Source: G963665005 sp963665005 (GTDB lineage Bacteria > Bacillota > Clostridia > Christensenellales > SZUA-584). From it: a stretch of 64,000 nucleotides of DNA. The stretch is from NCBI GenBank assembly GCA_963665005.2, contig CAXXTQ010000001.1, positions 1,178,001 through 1,242,000 of the forward strand, given 5' to 3'. Numbering within the stretch: the first letter of the stretch is position 1; each line of letters begins with the position of its first letter. The translations under genes were made by a program, and so were the position numbers. A model generated the notes under the pieces. It was not told the DNA's origin, did not search any database, and was given only the letters and a program-made list of their open reading frames with translations. This document shows positions 41,935-50,949 of the stretch, one piece after another.

Positions 41935-43953
41935 ATGAGCGATTATTCAAGCATCTTTGAAAAAATAAGCGGCTGCCCGACGTTTGAGCAAATTTATAAA
42001 ATTTTGTGCGGTTACAGCGACAATATAGCAGCAGAATATTTTGATGAACTCGGCAATATAAAATCTTTGACTTATTCTGAATACGAAATTAGAATAAAAA
42101 AAGCTGCCGGAGCGGTGTACAGCGCTTTGGGTGGAGAGACGAAACGTTTCGTAGGATTAAAAATAAAAAACTCGCCCGAATGGCCGATAATTTTTTGGGC
42201 AATACTCATTAGCGGAAATTATGCGCTTCTTCTTGACGCCGAGGCAAAAAAAGCAGCTATAGACGGGCTGCTTTTTCAAGCGGGTGCAATGGCGATAATA
42301 AGCGACCAAGCGCAGGAACACGAAGGCGTGATAAACCTTGATTCGGACGCTGTGCTAAATTCTGAAAAGCAGGAAAACTGCGCCGCAGAATTCGCAGATA
42401 AAATAGCGCTTTGCACTTCGGGAACAACGGGCGCTGTAAGAGTTTTTGTTTATGACGGCAGCGCTATGGCAGAGCAATTATTAAATGCACGAGATTTTTT
42501 TGCTAAAAGCAAAGATCTTATATACGAAAGTTCAAAAGGGCGCCTGAAAAACCTTGCCTTTTTGCCGCTTCACCATATTTTTGGATTCATCGCGGTGTAT
42601 ATGTGGTATTCTTGTGGCGGAAAGACGATAGTCTATCTGAAAGACAGAAACCCCGAGACTATAATGAAGACGTGCAAAACGCTTAAAGTCACCCATATTT
42701 TCAGCGTTCCGCTGTTCTGGAACAGCATTGCTTCGGCAATCCGTAAAAAAATCGCGCAGCAAGGGAAAAGAAAACAAAAGATTTTCAACCTCATGGCGAA
42801 CCTAAGCACCGGCCTTCAGTCTGCCATGCCGCGTTTTGGAAGAAAAGCTGCGTCGGTGATTTTTAATAAGATACAAAAAAATATTTTCGGAAGCTCTGTA
42901 CGATTTATGATAAGCGGAGGCGGATATATTCTTCCAGAGACTTTGAAGATGATAAACACTATAGGTTATCCGCTTTATAACGGTTTTGGAATGACGGAAA
43001 CGGGAATAACATCGGTAGAATTAGAAGACGACTATAAGACGCGGCTAAAGGGCAGCGTAGGATTTGCATTTAACTCTGTAGGCTATAAATTGAAATCGGG
43101 AGAGCTTCTAATTTTGGGGTCGTCGCTTCATTCGGGGAAAATGGCAGACGGCGAATTTATAAAAAGAGGCAGTGAATGGTTCAGGACGGGCGATATAGGA
43201 AGATTTGAAAACGGCAGGCTTTATATCGAAGGGCGGCTGAAAGAAGTAATAATAGGCGAAGGTGGAGAAAACCTTTATCCGGATGAATTAGAATCTTTCT
43301 TTTCCGAGCTTTCAGAGGTTGCAAACTATTGTATACTTGGCCTGAATGGCGGCGGCAGCTATGAGGATATTGCCTTGGCGCTCGAGTTAAAAAAACAAAG
43401 CGGCCCTCGCTCAATAGAGGAGACAGCTAAACAGATAAACAAAATCAACAGCGAGCTGCCTTTTGCTAAAAAGATTAGAGTTGTGCTTGTTTTAGAGCAG
43501 AGCATTCCTTTTGTATCGGGTAAAAAGGTCCAGCGCCAAAAATTAAAGAGCCTCATAGAAAATGAAGAAATAAGGTATAGCATTCTCGACCTTTACAAAA
43601 AGCATCTTAGCAGCCGGCAGTATCAAGAAGTTTTAAATTCTATAGAAAACGATCCGCATTTTATTGAACTAAAATCGGGCATACAAGATATATTCGCGAG
43701 TGTGCTGATGATGCAAAAAAAGGATATAGGCGATTTTGATTCTTTCTTTGATGATCTTGGTGGCGACAGCCTTACAATAATAGGGATGCTGGCAAAGATT
43801 CGTGAAAAATATGATATCGTCGTGCCCATAGGCGAACTTGCGTCTTTAATGTCGGTAAATATAAATCAGATAACAGAACTGCTTTATCAAAAACTGTATA
43901 AGAATAAAATGACTGAAACTGTGCCTGCCGCGGCTGATGACAAAGTACATTGA
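41935..43953 (+). CDS. AMP-dependent synthetase with C-terminal acyl-carrier domain
   Basis: 672 residues from ATG 41935, selected for AAGGAG ten bases upstream. The adenylation domain has the P-loop ALCTSGTTGAVRVFV, LPLHHIFG, YNGFGMTETG and WFRTGDIGRFENGRLYIEGRLKEVI. The C-terminal ~80 residues are a carrier-protein domain with DSFFDDLGGDSLTI, whose Ser accepts phosphopantetheine. It should activate a fatty or other carboxylic acid and load it onto its own carrier. The phosphate loop (AVRVF) is less Gly-rich than usual. Neighbours with PlsC and MFS genes suggest acyl transfer to a lipid or small molecule. Confidence 0.87.
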   Translation: MSDYSSIFEKISGCPTFEQIYKILCGYSDNIAAEYFDELGNIKSLTYSEYEIRIKKAAGAVYSALGGETKRFVGLKIKNSPEWPIIFWAILISGNYALLLDAEAKKAAIDGLLFQAGAMAIISDQAQEHEGVINLDSDAVLNSEKQENCAAEFADKIALCTSGTTGAVRVFVYDGSAMAEQLLNARDFFAKSKDLIYESSKGRLKNLAFLPLHHIFGFIAVYMWYSCGGKTIVYLKDRNPETIMKTCKTLKVTHIFSVPLFWNSIASAIRKKIAQQGKRKQKIFNLMANLSTGLQSAMPRFGRKAASVIFNKIQKNIFGSSVRFMISGGGYILPETLKMINTIGYPLYNGFGMTETGITSVELEDDYKTRLKGSVGFAFNSVGYKLKSGELLILGSSLHSGKMADGEFIKRGSEWFRTGDIGRFENGRLYIEGRLKEVIIGEGGENLYPDELESFFSELSEVANYCILGLNGGGSYEDIALALELKKQSGPRSIEETAKQINKINSELPFAKKIRVVLVLEQSIPFVSGKKVQRQKLKSLIENEEIRYSILDLYKKHLSSRQYQEVLNSIENDPHFIELKSGIQDIFASVLMMQKKDIGDFDSFFDDLGGDSLTIIGMLAKIREKYDIVVPIGELASLMSVNINQITELLYQKLYKNKMTETVPAAADDKVH

Positions 43954-44050
43954 TTTATTGAAAACGCAAAAAGGTTTTTTGTTTTTCATTTTAATAGCAT
44001 TGTTTTTTGCGCTGTTATTTATTTTTGCCTGGCGGTTGAAAAAAGGTTAA
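43937..44050 (+). CDS. 37-residue single-pass membrane peptide
   Basis: Overlaps the end of the adenylation-ACP gene by 17 bp in another frame. It starts MTKYIDLLKTQKG, followed by one hydrophobic helix (FLFFILIALFFALLFIFAW), and ends RLKKG. The positive C-terminus suggests an N-out or hairpin orientation. No Shine-Dalgarno is evident, so translation would depend on coupling. It could tether the carrier protein to the membrane or be a chance ORF. Confidence 0.45.
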   Translation: MTKYIDLLKTQKGFLFFILIALFFALLFIFAWRLKKG

Positions 44051-44138
44051 AAAAATCAATTTTAATAATTTAAAATTTACCATAAATAGTGTATTATTAG
44101 ATGTAATGAAAAAAAGTACAGTTGGGAGGAAGTTTGCA

Positions 44139-45233
44139 TTGAACAAGACACCGTTATACGAGCAGCATATCAAACTTGGAGGCGAAATAATCGATTTTGG
44201 GGGATGGGCTCTTCCGGTACATTATACTGGCGTTTTAAAAGAACATAAACAGGTAAGAAACGCGGCGGGAATTTTTGACGTTTCGCATATGGGCGAGATT
44301 ACCGTAAAAGGCGCGGATGCGCAAAGTTTCATACAAAATATAGTTACAAATGACATATCGGGAATAAAAGATTTTCAGGCAGCGTATTCGCCTATGTGTT
44401 ACGAAGATGGCGGTACGGTAGACGATTTGCTGATATATAAATATAATAACGAACACTATCTTTTAATAGTCAACGCAACCAATACTTTGAAAGATTTCGA
44501 ATGGTTAAAGCAAAACAAAAAAGGGCGGGTGCATATAAAAAACGTATCGGATAGCTATGCACAGCTTGCTCTCCAGGGGCCAAAAGCGCAGGGTATACTG
44601 CAAAAACTTACCGATTATTCATTATCGGATATTAAGTTTTTTCATTTTGCGGCTGATGTAAAGATAAGCGGTATACCGTGTATAATCTCAAGATCGGGAT
44701 ATACAGGAGAAGACGGTTTTGAAATATATGCCGCTTCAAAGAACGCTTTGAAATTATGGGAAGATATACTCGAGGCGGGAAGCGGCGATGGTCTTGTGCC
44801 TATTGGGCTTGGAGCAAGAGACCTCTTAAGGTTCGAAGCAGCGCTGCCGCTTTACGGCAACGAAATATCAAAGGATATTTCGCCTCTCGAAGCGGGGCTC
44901 GGACATTTCGTAAAATTGGAAAAAGACAATTTTATAGGTAAAGACGCCCTTGTAAAACAAATGCAGAGCGGCCCCGAAAGAACGCTTGCAGGCTTTGAGA
45001 TGGTAGAAAGAGGCGTTGCCAGAAGCCATTATGATGTTCAGGTATCGGGAAAGAGCATAGGTTTTGTGACGACGGGTAATTTCTCGCCCAGCCTTGGAAA
45101 AAGCATAGGGCTTGCATTAGTGCAAACCAAATATTCTGATGAGGGCACCGTTTTTGAAATCATAATAAGAAACAAACCGATAAAAGCGAAGGTTGTAAAA
45201 AAACCGTTTTATAACAAGAGATATAAAAAGTAG
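44139..45233 (+). CDS. gcvT: Glycine cleavage system T protein (aminomethyltransferase)
   Basis: 364 residues from the TTG at 44139, chosen because GGGAGGA sits 8 bp upstream and the protein then begins NKTPLYEQHIKLGGEIIDFGGW, the standard GcvT start; the ATG at 44106 would add 11 residues with no RBS. It transfers the methylene from aminomethyl-lipoyl GcvH to tetrahydrofolate, releasing ammonia. Landmarks are GIFDVSHMGEI, YSPMCYEDGGTVDDLLIY, ISRSGYTGEDGFEIY and PIGLGARDLLRFEAALPLYG. First gene of gcvT-H-PA-PB. No glycine riboswitch is visible in the short upstream gap. Confidence 0.96.
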   Translation: MNKTPLYEQHIKLGGEIIDFGGWALPVHYTGVLKEHKQVRNAAGIFDVSHMGEITVKGADAQSFIQNIVTNDISGIKDFQAAYSPMCYEDGGTVDDLLIYKYNNEHYLLIVNATNTLKDFEWLKQNKKGRVHIKNVSDSYAQLALQGPKAQGILQKLTDYSLSDIKFFHFAADVKISGIPCIISRSGYTGEDGFEIYAASKNALKLWEDILEAGSGDGLVPIGLGARDLLRFEAALPLYGNEISKDISPLEAGLGHFVKLEKDNFIGKDALVKQMQSGPERTLAGFEMVERGVARSHYDVQVSGKSIGFVTTGNFSPSLGKSIGLALVQTKYSDEGTVFEIIIRNKPIKAKVVKKPFYNKRYKK

Positions 45234-45285
45234 GCTGGCAGAGTTTGAATTAAGCTTTTGGCGGCGATATAAAATATTTTAGGAA

Positions 45286-45315
45286 AAGGAGAGCGTGGAT
45301 AGTTTTTTAACACGC
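45286..45315 (+). promoter_or_regulatory. Ribosome binding site and hairpin spacer before gcvH
   Basis: AAGGAGA (45286-45292) lies 33 bases before the gcvH ATG. Between them GCGTG (45293-45297) and CACGC (45311-45315) form a stem, leaving 10 bases before ATG. If folded, the effective spacing becomes normal. Confidence 0.5.
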
Positions 45316-45325
45316 GAAAAAACAA

Positions 45326-45709
45326 ATGGAAAAAGCAACCGGTTTAAAGTATACCAAGGAACATGAGTGGGTAAAAACCAAGGATAATAAAGCGTATGTC
45401 GGCATTACAGATTATGCCCAGGATAAATTAGGCGATATAGTTTTTATAGAGCTGCCCGAGATGGATGCGGATTTAAATAAAGGAGATGTTATCGGAGTTG
45501 TCGATTCTGTGAAGGCGGCTTCTGAGATATATACGCCCGTTTCGGGTAAAGTGATAGAAATCAATGAAGCACTTACGCAAAATCCAGAAAAAATGAATGA
45601 GGAACCGTACGAAAGCTGGATAGCTGTACTGGAAATAGCCGATATTGCACAATTGGATTCTCTTATGGATACGCAGGAATATGATAAGTTCTGCGCCGAG
45701 GAGAATTAG
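45326..45709 (+). CDS. gcvH: Glycine cleavage system H protein
   Basis: 127 residues, usual length. The lipoyl-lysine lies in GVVDSVKAASEIYTPVSGKV (Lys after DSV). It begins GLKYTKEHEWVK and holds NPEKMNEEPYESWIAVLEI. It shuttles the aminomethyl group between GcvP, GcvT and dihydrolipoamide dehydrogenase. Lipoylation enzymes and the L protein are not in the window. An upstream in-frame stop rules out an earlier start, making the distant RBS described above the best candidate. Confidence 0.97.
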   Translation: MEKATGLKYTKEHEWVKTKDNKAYVGITDYAQDKLGDIVFIELPEMDADLNKGDVIGVVDSVKAASEIYTPVSGKVIEINEALTQNPEKMNEEPYESWIAVLEIADIAQLDSLMDTQEYDKFCAEEN

Positions 45710-45712
45710 CAT

Positions 45713-47053
45713 ATGGCAAATTACATTCCTAACACAACAGAGCAGCAGCAGGCTATGGCAAAAGATATAGGAATAGACAGCATTGAAGACTTATTTGCAT
45801 CAATTCCCGAAGATGTGTGCCTTAAAAAAAAGCTCAGCCTGCCAAAGGCTATGTCGGAAATGGAAATAATCGGGTATATGAATGAGCTTGCCGGCCGTAA
45901 TAAAAACACCTGCGATTACACCTGTTTTTTAGGCGCCGGGGCGTATGACCATTTTGTTCCGAGCGTGATAGGCCATCTGCTTTCGCGTCAGGAATTTTAT
46001 ACGGCATATACGCCGTATCAGCCCGAGATAAGCCAGGGCACGCTTCAGGCGATTTTTGAATACCAGTCGATGATATGCAGTTTAACGGGAATGGACGTAG
46101 CAAACGCTTCTATGTATGACGGCGCGACGGCGCTTGCAGAGGCGGCGTCTATGGTCTGTCAGGCAACAAGAAGAAACGAAGTTCTGATAGCAAAAAGCGT
46201 GCATCCCGAGAGCCGCGAAGTGCTGAAAACGTATGCTCGGTTTAACAAAATAAAAGTCATTGAGTACGGCTATGATAACGGCGCAATCGATATAGCCGAC
46301 ATAAAAAGCAAAATTTCGGATGAGACCGCAGCGGTTATAATACAGACTCCGAATTTCTTTGGCATAATAGAAGATTTGAGCGAGGCGGCGGAGATTGCCC
46401 ATGCCAATAAATCGCTCTTGGTAGCGAGCTGTGACCCGATTTCATTAGGACTGCTAAAATCACCGGGGCAGATGGGCGCGGATATAGTGATAGGGGAAGG
46501 GCAGCCGCTTAGCAGCGCACTTTCTTACGGAGGCCCGTATCTTGGCTTTTTTGCCGCAAAAGAACAGCTGCTTAGAAAAATGCCGGGCAGGATAGTCGGG
46601 CAGACAGTGGATAAAGACGGCAAAAGAGGGTATGTCCTTACCATTCAAACGAGAGAGCAGCACATAAGGCGTGAGAAAGCAACGTCTAATATATGCTCTA
46701 ACCAATCGCTTTGCGCGTTGGCGGCGACTATTTATCTTACGGCAATGGGAAAACAGGGATTAAAAAAAGTTGCGTCAGACTGCCTATCGAAATCGAGATA
46801 TGCTTATGAAAAGCTTATAGATATAGGCGCTTTTTCGTCCGTTTTTGAAGCTCCGTTTTTCAAAGAGTTCGTTGTAAAATATAAAGGCGATATAACGCAG
46901 CTGAATAAAAAACTGCTCGAATATAAAATACTCGGCGGATATGATTTGGGCAGAGATTATACTGATTTGAATAATTGCTGGCTCGTTGCTGTTACGGAGA
47001 AGAGGACGAAAAAAGAGATAGACAGTTTTATAGATAAGGCGGCGGCGATATGA
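45713..47053 (+). CDS. gcvPA: Glycine dehydrogenase (decarboxylating) subunit 1
   Basis: 446 residues, the N-terminal half of the split P protein. It reads YIPNTTEQQQAMAKDIGIDSIEDLFASIP at the start, then FLGAGAYDHFVPSVIGHLLSRQEFYTAYTPYQPEISQGTLQAIFEYQS. It forms an alpha2beta2 complex with GcvPB for glycine decarboxylation; PLP itself is bound by subunit 2. It starts 3 bp after gcvH, with GAGGAGA inside the end of gcvH as RBS. Confidence 0.97.
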   Translation: MANYIPNTTEQQQAMAKDIGIDSIEDLFASIPEDVCLKKKLSLPKAMSEMEIIGYMNELAGRNKNTCDYTCFLGAGAYDHFVPSVIGHLLSRQEFYTAYTPYQPEISQGTLQAIFEYQSMICSLTGMDVANASMYDGATALAEAASMVCQATRRNEVLIAKSVHPESREVLKTYARFNKIKVIEYGYDNGAIDIADIKSKISDETAAVIIQTPNFFGIIEDLSEAAEIAHANKSLLVASCDPISLGLLKSPGQMGADIVIGEGQPLSSALSYGGPYLGFFAAKEQLLRKMPGRIVGQTVDKDGKRGYVLTIQTREQHIRREKATSNICSNQSLCALAATIYLTAMGKQGLKKVASDCLSKSRYAYEKLIDIGAFSSVFEAPFFKEFVVKYKGDITQLNKKLLEYKILGGYDLGRDYTDLNNCWLVAVTEKRTKKEIDSFIDKAAAI

Positions 47054-48534
47054 ATAAACCAGAAAAAGCTTTGATATTTGAAATAAGCAGGCAAGGAAGA
47101 ACCGCCTTTAGCCTGCCCGATTGTGATGTCCCTAAGGTCGAGGCAAAAGACGTTATACCCGAAAGCCTTTTGAGCGAATCCGCGCCGGAGCTTCCCGAGG
47201 TCAGCGAAGTCGATTTGGTGCGGCATTTTACTCAGCTTTCCATGAGAAACCACGGCGTCGATTCGGGCTTTTATCCGCTTGGTTCGTGCACAATGAAATA
47301 CAATCCTAAAATAAACGAAAGCATGGCGCGATTAGAAGGCTTTGCCTGCGTTCATCCTTATCAGCCGCAGGAAACTGTGCAGGGGTGCCTCGGGCTGCTT
47401 TACGAAACTGATAAAATGTTAAGCGAGATAACGGGCATGGAACGTGTGACTCTCTGCCCGGCGGCGGGCGCACACGGCGAAATGTGCGGGCTTATGATAA
47501 TAAAAGCGTATCACGAAAACAGAGGCAACGAGAAACGTACAAAAATCATCGTGCCCGATTCGGCTCACGGCACAAATCCGGCATCGGCCGCGATCGCTGG
47601 GTTTGACGTGATAGAAGTAAAATCGAATGAAAAAGGCATGGTAGATTTAGATGCGTTGTCTGAGCTATTAAGCGACGAAACCGCCGGATTAATGCTTACA
47701 AACCCTAACACCCTCGGACTTTTTGATACGAACATCAAGCAAATTTCCGATATGGTGCACGAAGCGGGCGGGCTGGTTTATTATGACGGCGCGAACGCCA
47801 ACGCAATCTTGGGAATTTCCAGGCCGGGCGATATGGGCTTTGATGTGGTGCATTTAAATCTGCACAAAACTTTCAGCACTCCGCATGGCGGCGGCGGCCC
47901 GGGGTCGGGGCCTGTGGGCGTGCGAAAAGATTTGGTGCCGTTTTTGCCTAAGCCTGTTATAGAAAAAGTTAATGAAAAGTACGTGCTCGATTACGACCGC
48001 CCGCTTTCTATAGGAAGAATAAAATCGTTTTTCGGCAATTTCGGCGTAATCATAAAAGCGTATACGTATATACTAATGATGGGCGCGGACGGTCTTCGTG
48101 ATGTATCGCGCGCCGCCGTTTTAAACGCGAATTATATAATGGAAAAATTAAAAGGCTATTATTCTCTGCCGTACGACAGTACATGTATGCATGAAGTCGT
48201 TTTTTCGGGAGATAATCAAAAGGAATATGGTGTTTCGACTCTGGATATAGCAAAAAGGCTGCTTGATTTCGGGTTTCATCCGCCGACAATTTATTTTCCG
48301 CTTATCGTGCATGAGGCAATGATGATAGAACCGACAGAAACGGAAAGCCGTGAGACGCTCGATGAGTTTATTGACGCTATGATACAAATTGCCGGCGAGG
48401 CGCAAAACGATCCCGAAATGGTAAAAGGAGCGCCGTATAACACTGTGTTATCGAGGCTTGACGAAAGCCAGGCTGCGCGGAAACGTATATTGACATACGC
48501 GCAGAGCAAAGCCGAGGATAAAAAGGCAACCTAA
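47050..48534 (+). CDS. gcvPB: Glycine dehydrogenase (decarboxylating) subunit 2, PLP-binding
   Basis: 494 residues. The PLP lysine lies in HLNLHKTFSTPHGGGGPGSG, the glycine-rich loop typical of GcvP. Other landmarks are NHGVDSGFYPLGSCTMKYNPK, CPAAGAHGEMCGLMI and PDSAHGTNPASA. It overlaps gcvPA by 4 bp (ATGA), consistent with coupled 1:1 synthesis. A terminator follows. Confidence 0.97.
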   Translation: MNKPEKALIFEISRQGRTAFSLPDCDVPKVEAKDVIPESLLSESAPELPEVSEVDLVRHFTQLSMRNHGVDSGFYPLGSCTMKYNPKINESMARLEGFACVHPYQPQETVQGCLGLLYETDKMLSEITGMERVTLCPAAGAHGEMCGLMIIKAYHENRGNEKRTKIIVPDSAHGTNPASAAIAGFDVIEVKSNEKGMVDLDALSELLSDETAGLMLTNPNTLGLFDTNIKQISDMVHEAGGLVYYDGANANAILGISRPGDMGFDVVHLNLHKTFSTPHGGGGPGSGPVGVRKDLVPFLPKPVIEKVNEKYVLDYDRPLSIGRIKSFFGNFGVIIKAYTYILMMGADGLRDVSRAAVLNANYIMEKLKGYYSLPYDSTCMHEVVFSGDNQKEYGVSTLDIAKRLLDFGFHPPTIYFPLIVHEAMMIEPTETESRETLDEFIDAMIQIAGEAQNDPEMVKGAPYNTVLSRLDESQAARKRILTYAQSKAEDKKAT

Positions 48535-48561
48535 AAAAATAATATTAGAGATTATAATAAA

Positions 48562-48595
48562 AAAAGGCCTTTGTTTAAAATCAAAAGCCTTTTTA
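48562..48595 (+). terminator. Terminator of the gcv operon
   Basis: AAAAGGC and GCCTTTT stem with a T run. The remaining gap to 48793 contains a GCGGGC/GCCCGC hairpin near 48688 and no recognisable gene. Confidence 0.75.
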
Positions 48596-48793
48596 AACTA
48601 TATTATGGCAAATTTAGAAGTTGAACTTTCTGCCTGCTGATGTTAGAATATAAAACGGAGATTGTCATTTCTTAGCATGTTTATGCGGGCGGAATCTGCC
48701 CGCGAGATTCTGGACACAACTGAATAAAAAAGGCTTGTTTGTATGAAACGGATGCAAAAGTTTTTTAATGTTGAAAAAAGGAGATAATTTTCT

Positions 48794-50752
48794 ATGGAAT
48801 GGATAGTAATAATTGTAGCTTTTTTTGCTATGTTTATTGCGTTTGTAAAAGGGAGAAATGTTCAAAACATCGAGGCGGCTGACTCGCAAATGGAGCGTAT
48901 TGCAGGATTTATTCGCAGCGGCGCTATGGCTTATTTAAAGCGGCAGAGCAAAGTAATATTTGTTTTTATCGCTCTGATGAGCATACTACTTTTATTTTTG
49001 CCTATTATTGGGTATGAAACGGTCATTTGTTTTGTCTGCGGCGCTATGCTGTCTGTAATATCAGGGTATTTCGGTATGAGAACAGCGCTTGTCGCAAATG
49101 TGCGTACCGCCCAGGAGGCTAAAAAAGGCATACATGAAGCATTAAAAGTCGCGTTCTCGGGTGGTTCTGTAATGGGGCTTTTGGTCGTCGGGTTTGCGGC
49201 ATTTGGATTAGGTTTGCTTTATATTATTTTTAGAGACATCACTGTGCTTGCCGGCTTTAGCTTGGGTGCGAGTTCAATTGCGCTTTTCTGTCGCGTAGGG
49301 GGCGGAATCTATACAAAAGCGGCGGATGTCGGGGCAGACCTTGTGGGCAAAGTCGAGGCGGGTATTCCCGAGGACGACCCTCGGAATCCGGCAGTAATCG
49401 CCGATAATGTCGGAGATAACGTAGGAGATGTCGCCGGAATGGGCTCCGATATTTTTGAGAGCTATGCCGGTGCTGTGATATCGTCTTTGTTGTTAGGGTT
49501 TTCGATGTTTTCTCAAACCGGAGTTATATTTACGCTTTTGCTTACAGCGGGCGGGATTATTGCTTCTATAGTCGGAATAATGGTTGTCCGGCTTATAAAA
49601 AGCAAAAATGTGCACACAGCATTACGTGCAGGAACATTTTTGAGCGCAGGGCTGATAATAATTATCGCTGCGGGAATTGATTTGTGGCTGTTCAGCAATT
49701 TGAGTTTATTTGTTGCTGTACTGGCGGGAATAATAATTGGCGTCGCCATAGGGCAGGTTACGGAGTATTATACTTCATCTTCTTTCTCGCCCGTAAAAAG
49801 GATTGCGCACCAGAGCACGACAGGAGCGGCAACCAACATTCTTTCGGGCATGGCGGCGGGTATGCGCAGCACGGCTATCCCTGTCATACTTATAGCAGCC
49901 GCAGTGCTCGTGTCGTTTTTTACCGCAGGGCTGTTCGGCGTAGCATTGGCGGCGCTTGGAATGCTGTCTACGGTGGGAATGATAGTATCGATAGACGCAT
50001 ACGGGCCTATAGCCGATAATGCGGGCGGTATAGCGCAGATGTCCGGGCAGGATGAAAAAGTCAGAAAAGTGACAGACCAGCTAGATTCTATCGGAAACAC
50101 GACGGCGGCAATCGGCAAAGGATTTTCTATAGCATCAGCCGCGCTTACGGCTCTGGCGCTTTTTACAACTTACGCAAATGTCGTCGATCTGAGCTCTGTC
50201 AATGTACTCGAGCCGAGTATAATAGCCGGGCTTCTCATAGGTGCAATGCTGCCGTATTTATTCTCTGCGCTGACGATAGAGGCCGTTTCAAAAGCCGCGA
50301 ATAAAATGATTGCCGAAGTTCGGCGGCAGTTTAAAGAAATACCCGGCATAATGACTGGAAAGACGGTGCCCGAGTATGAAAAGTGCGTTGATATATCGAC
50401 ACGCGCGGCGCTTTTTCAGATGGTGCTGCCCGCAATGCTTGCGATAGCGTCTCCCATTTTAGTGGGTATTTTGCTTGGCAAAGGCGCTTTGGCAGGGCTG
50501 CTCGTCGGAGCGACTCTGACGGGCATAGTGCTTGCTATTCATATGGCAAACAGCGGAGGGGCATGGGATAACGCGAAAAAGCATATCGAGGAGGGTGCGC
50601 ATGAAGGAAAGAATTCCGCCGCACATAAAGCTTCTGTGATAGGCGATACTGTAGGAGACCCTATGAAAGATACTGCCGGGCCGTCTATAAATATTCTTAT
50701 AAAACTGATGGGCATAGTCGCGGTCGTGTTTGCGCCCTTGTTTATCGCATAA
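48794..50752 (+). CDS. hppA: Membrane-bound ion-pumping pyrophosphatase
   Basis: 652 residues, about 15-16 membrane helices. The pyrophosphate-binding region is KAADVGADLVGKVEAGIPEDDPRNPAVIADNVGDNVGDVAGMG-like: it contains DVGADLVGKVEAGIPEDD followed by NVGDNVGDVAGMGSD. GNTTAAIGKG has Ala at the position that distinguishes K+-dependent enzymes from K+-independent ones (Lys). It couples pyrophosphate hydrolysis to Na+ and/or H+ export. The ion cannot be decided here. RBS AAAGGAG. Stands alone between two terminators. Confidence 0.96.
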   Translation: MEWIVIIVAFFAMFIAFVKGRNVQNIEAADSQMERIAGFIRSGAMAYLKRQSKVIFVFIALMSILLLFLPIIGYETVICFVCGAMLSVISGYFGMRTALVANVRTAQEAKKGIHEALKVAFSGGSVMGLLVVGFAAFGLGLLYIIFRDITVLAGFSLGASSIALFCRVGGGIYTKAADVGADLVGKVEAGIPEDDPRNPAVIADNVGDNVGDVAGMGSDIFESYAGAVISSLLLGFSMFSQTGVIFTLLLTAGGIIASIVGIMVVRLIKSKNVHTALRAGTFLSAGLIIIIAAGIDLWLFSNLSLFVAVLAGIIIGVAIGQVTEYYTSSSFSPVKRIAHQSTTGAATNILSGMAAGMRSTAIPVILIAAAVLVSFFTAGLFGVALAALGMLSTVGMIVSIDAYGPIADNAGGIAQMSGQDEKVRKVTDQLDSIGNTTAAIGKGFSIASAALTALALFTTYANVVDLSSVNVLEPSIIAGLLIGAMLPYLFSALTIEAVSKAANKMIAEVRRQFKEIPGIMTGKTVPEYEKCVDISTRAALFQMVLPAMLAIASPILVGILLGKGALAGLLVGATLTGIVLAIHMANSGGAWDNAKKHIEEGAHEGKNSAAHKASVIGDTVGDPMKDTAGPSINILIKLMGIVAVVFAPLFIA

Positions 50753-50768
50753 CAATTTTTTAATATTG

Positions 50769-50805
50769 AGCCTCGCTTGTCTTTACAGGCTGCGGGGCTT
50801 TTTTT
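50769..50805 (+). terminator. Terminator after hppA
   Basis: AGCCTCGC (50769-50776) and GCGGGGCT (50792-50799) stem followed by TTTTTTT. Confidence 0.8.
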
Positions 50806-50837
50806 GCGCATGCAAAAAAAATGTTTGCTCGGGCTAT

Positions 50838-50866
50838 TTGTATACTTAATGATAATAACTTATAAT
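50838..50866 (+). promoter_or_regulatory. Promoter of the corrinoid methyl-transfer cluster
   Basis: TTGTAT (50838-50843) and TATAAT (50861-50866), 17-bp spacing, ~84 bp before the AraC-type gene. Confidence 0.65.
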
Positions 50867-50949
50867 GATGATAAGGATTTACAAAACGCAACAATATATT
50901 ACTATAAAAGAATAAGGCTTTCTAATAAAATATTAATCGGAGGGCAACA

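Noticed and set aside
44051..44138. Glycine riboswitch before gcvT
   Set aside because: The gap is only ~90 bp and shows none of the conserved glycine aptamer segments.
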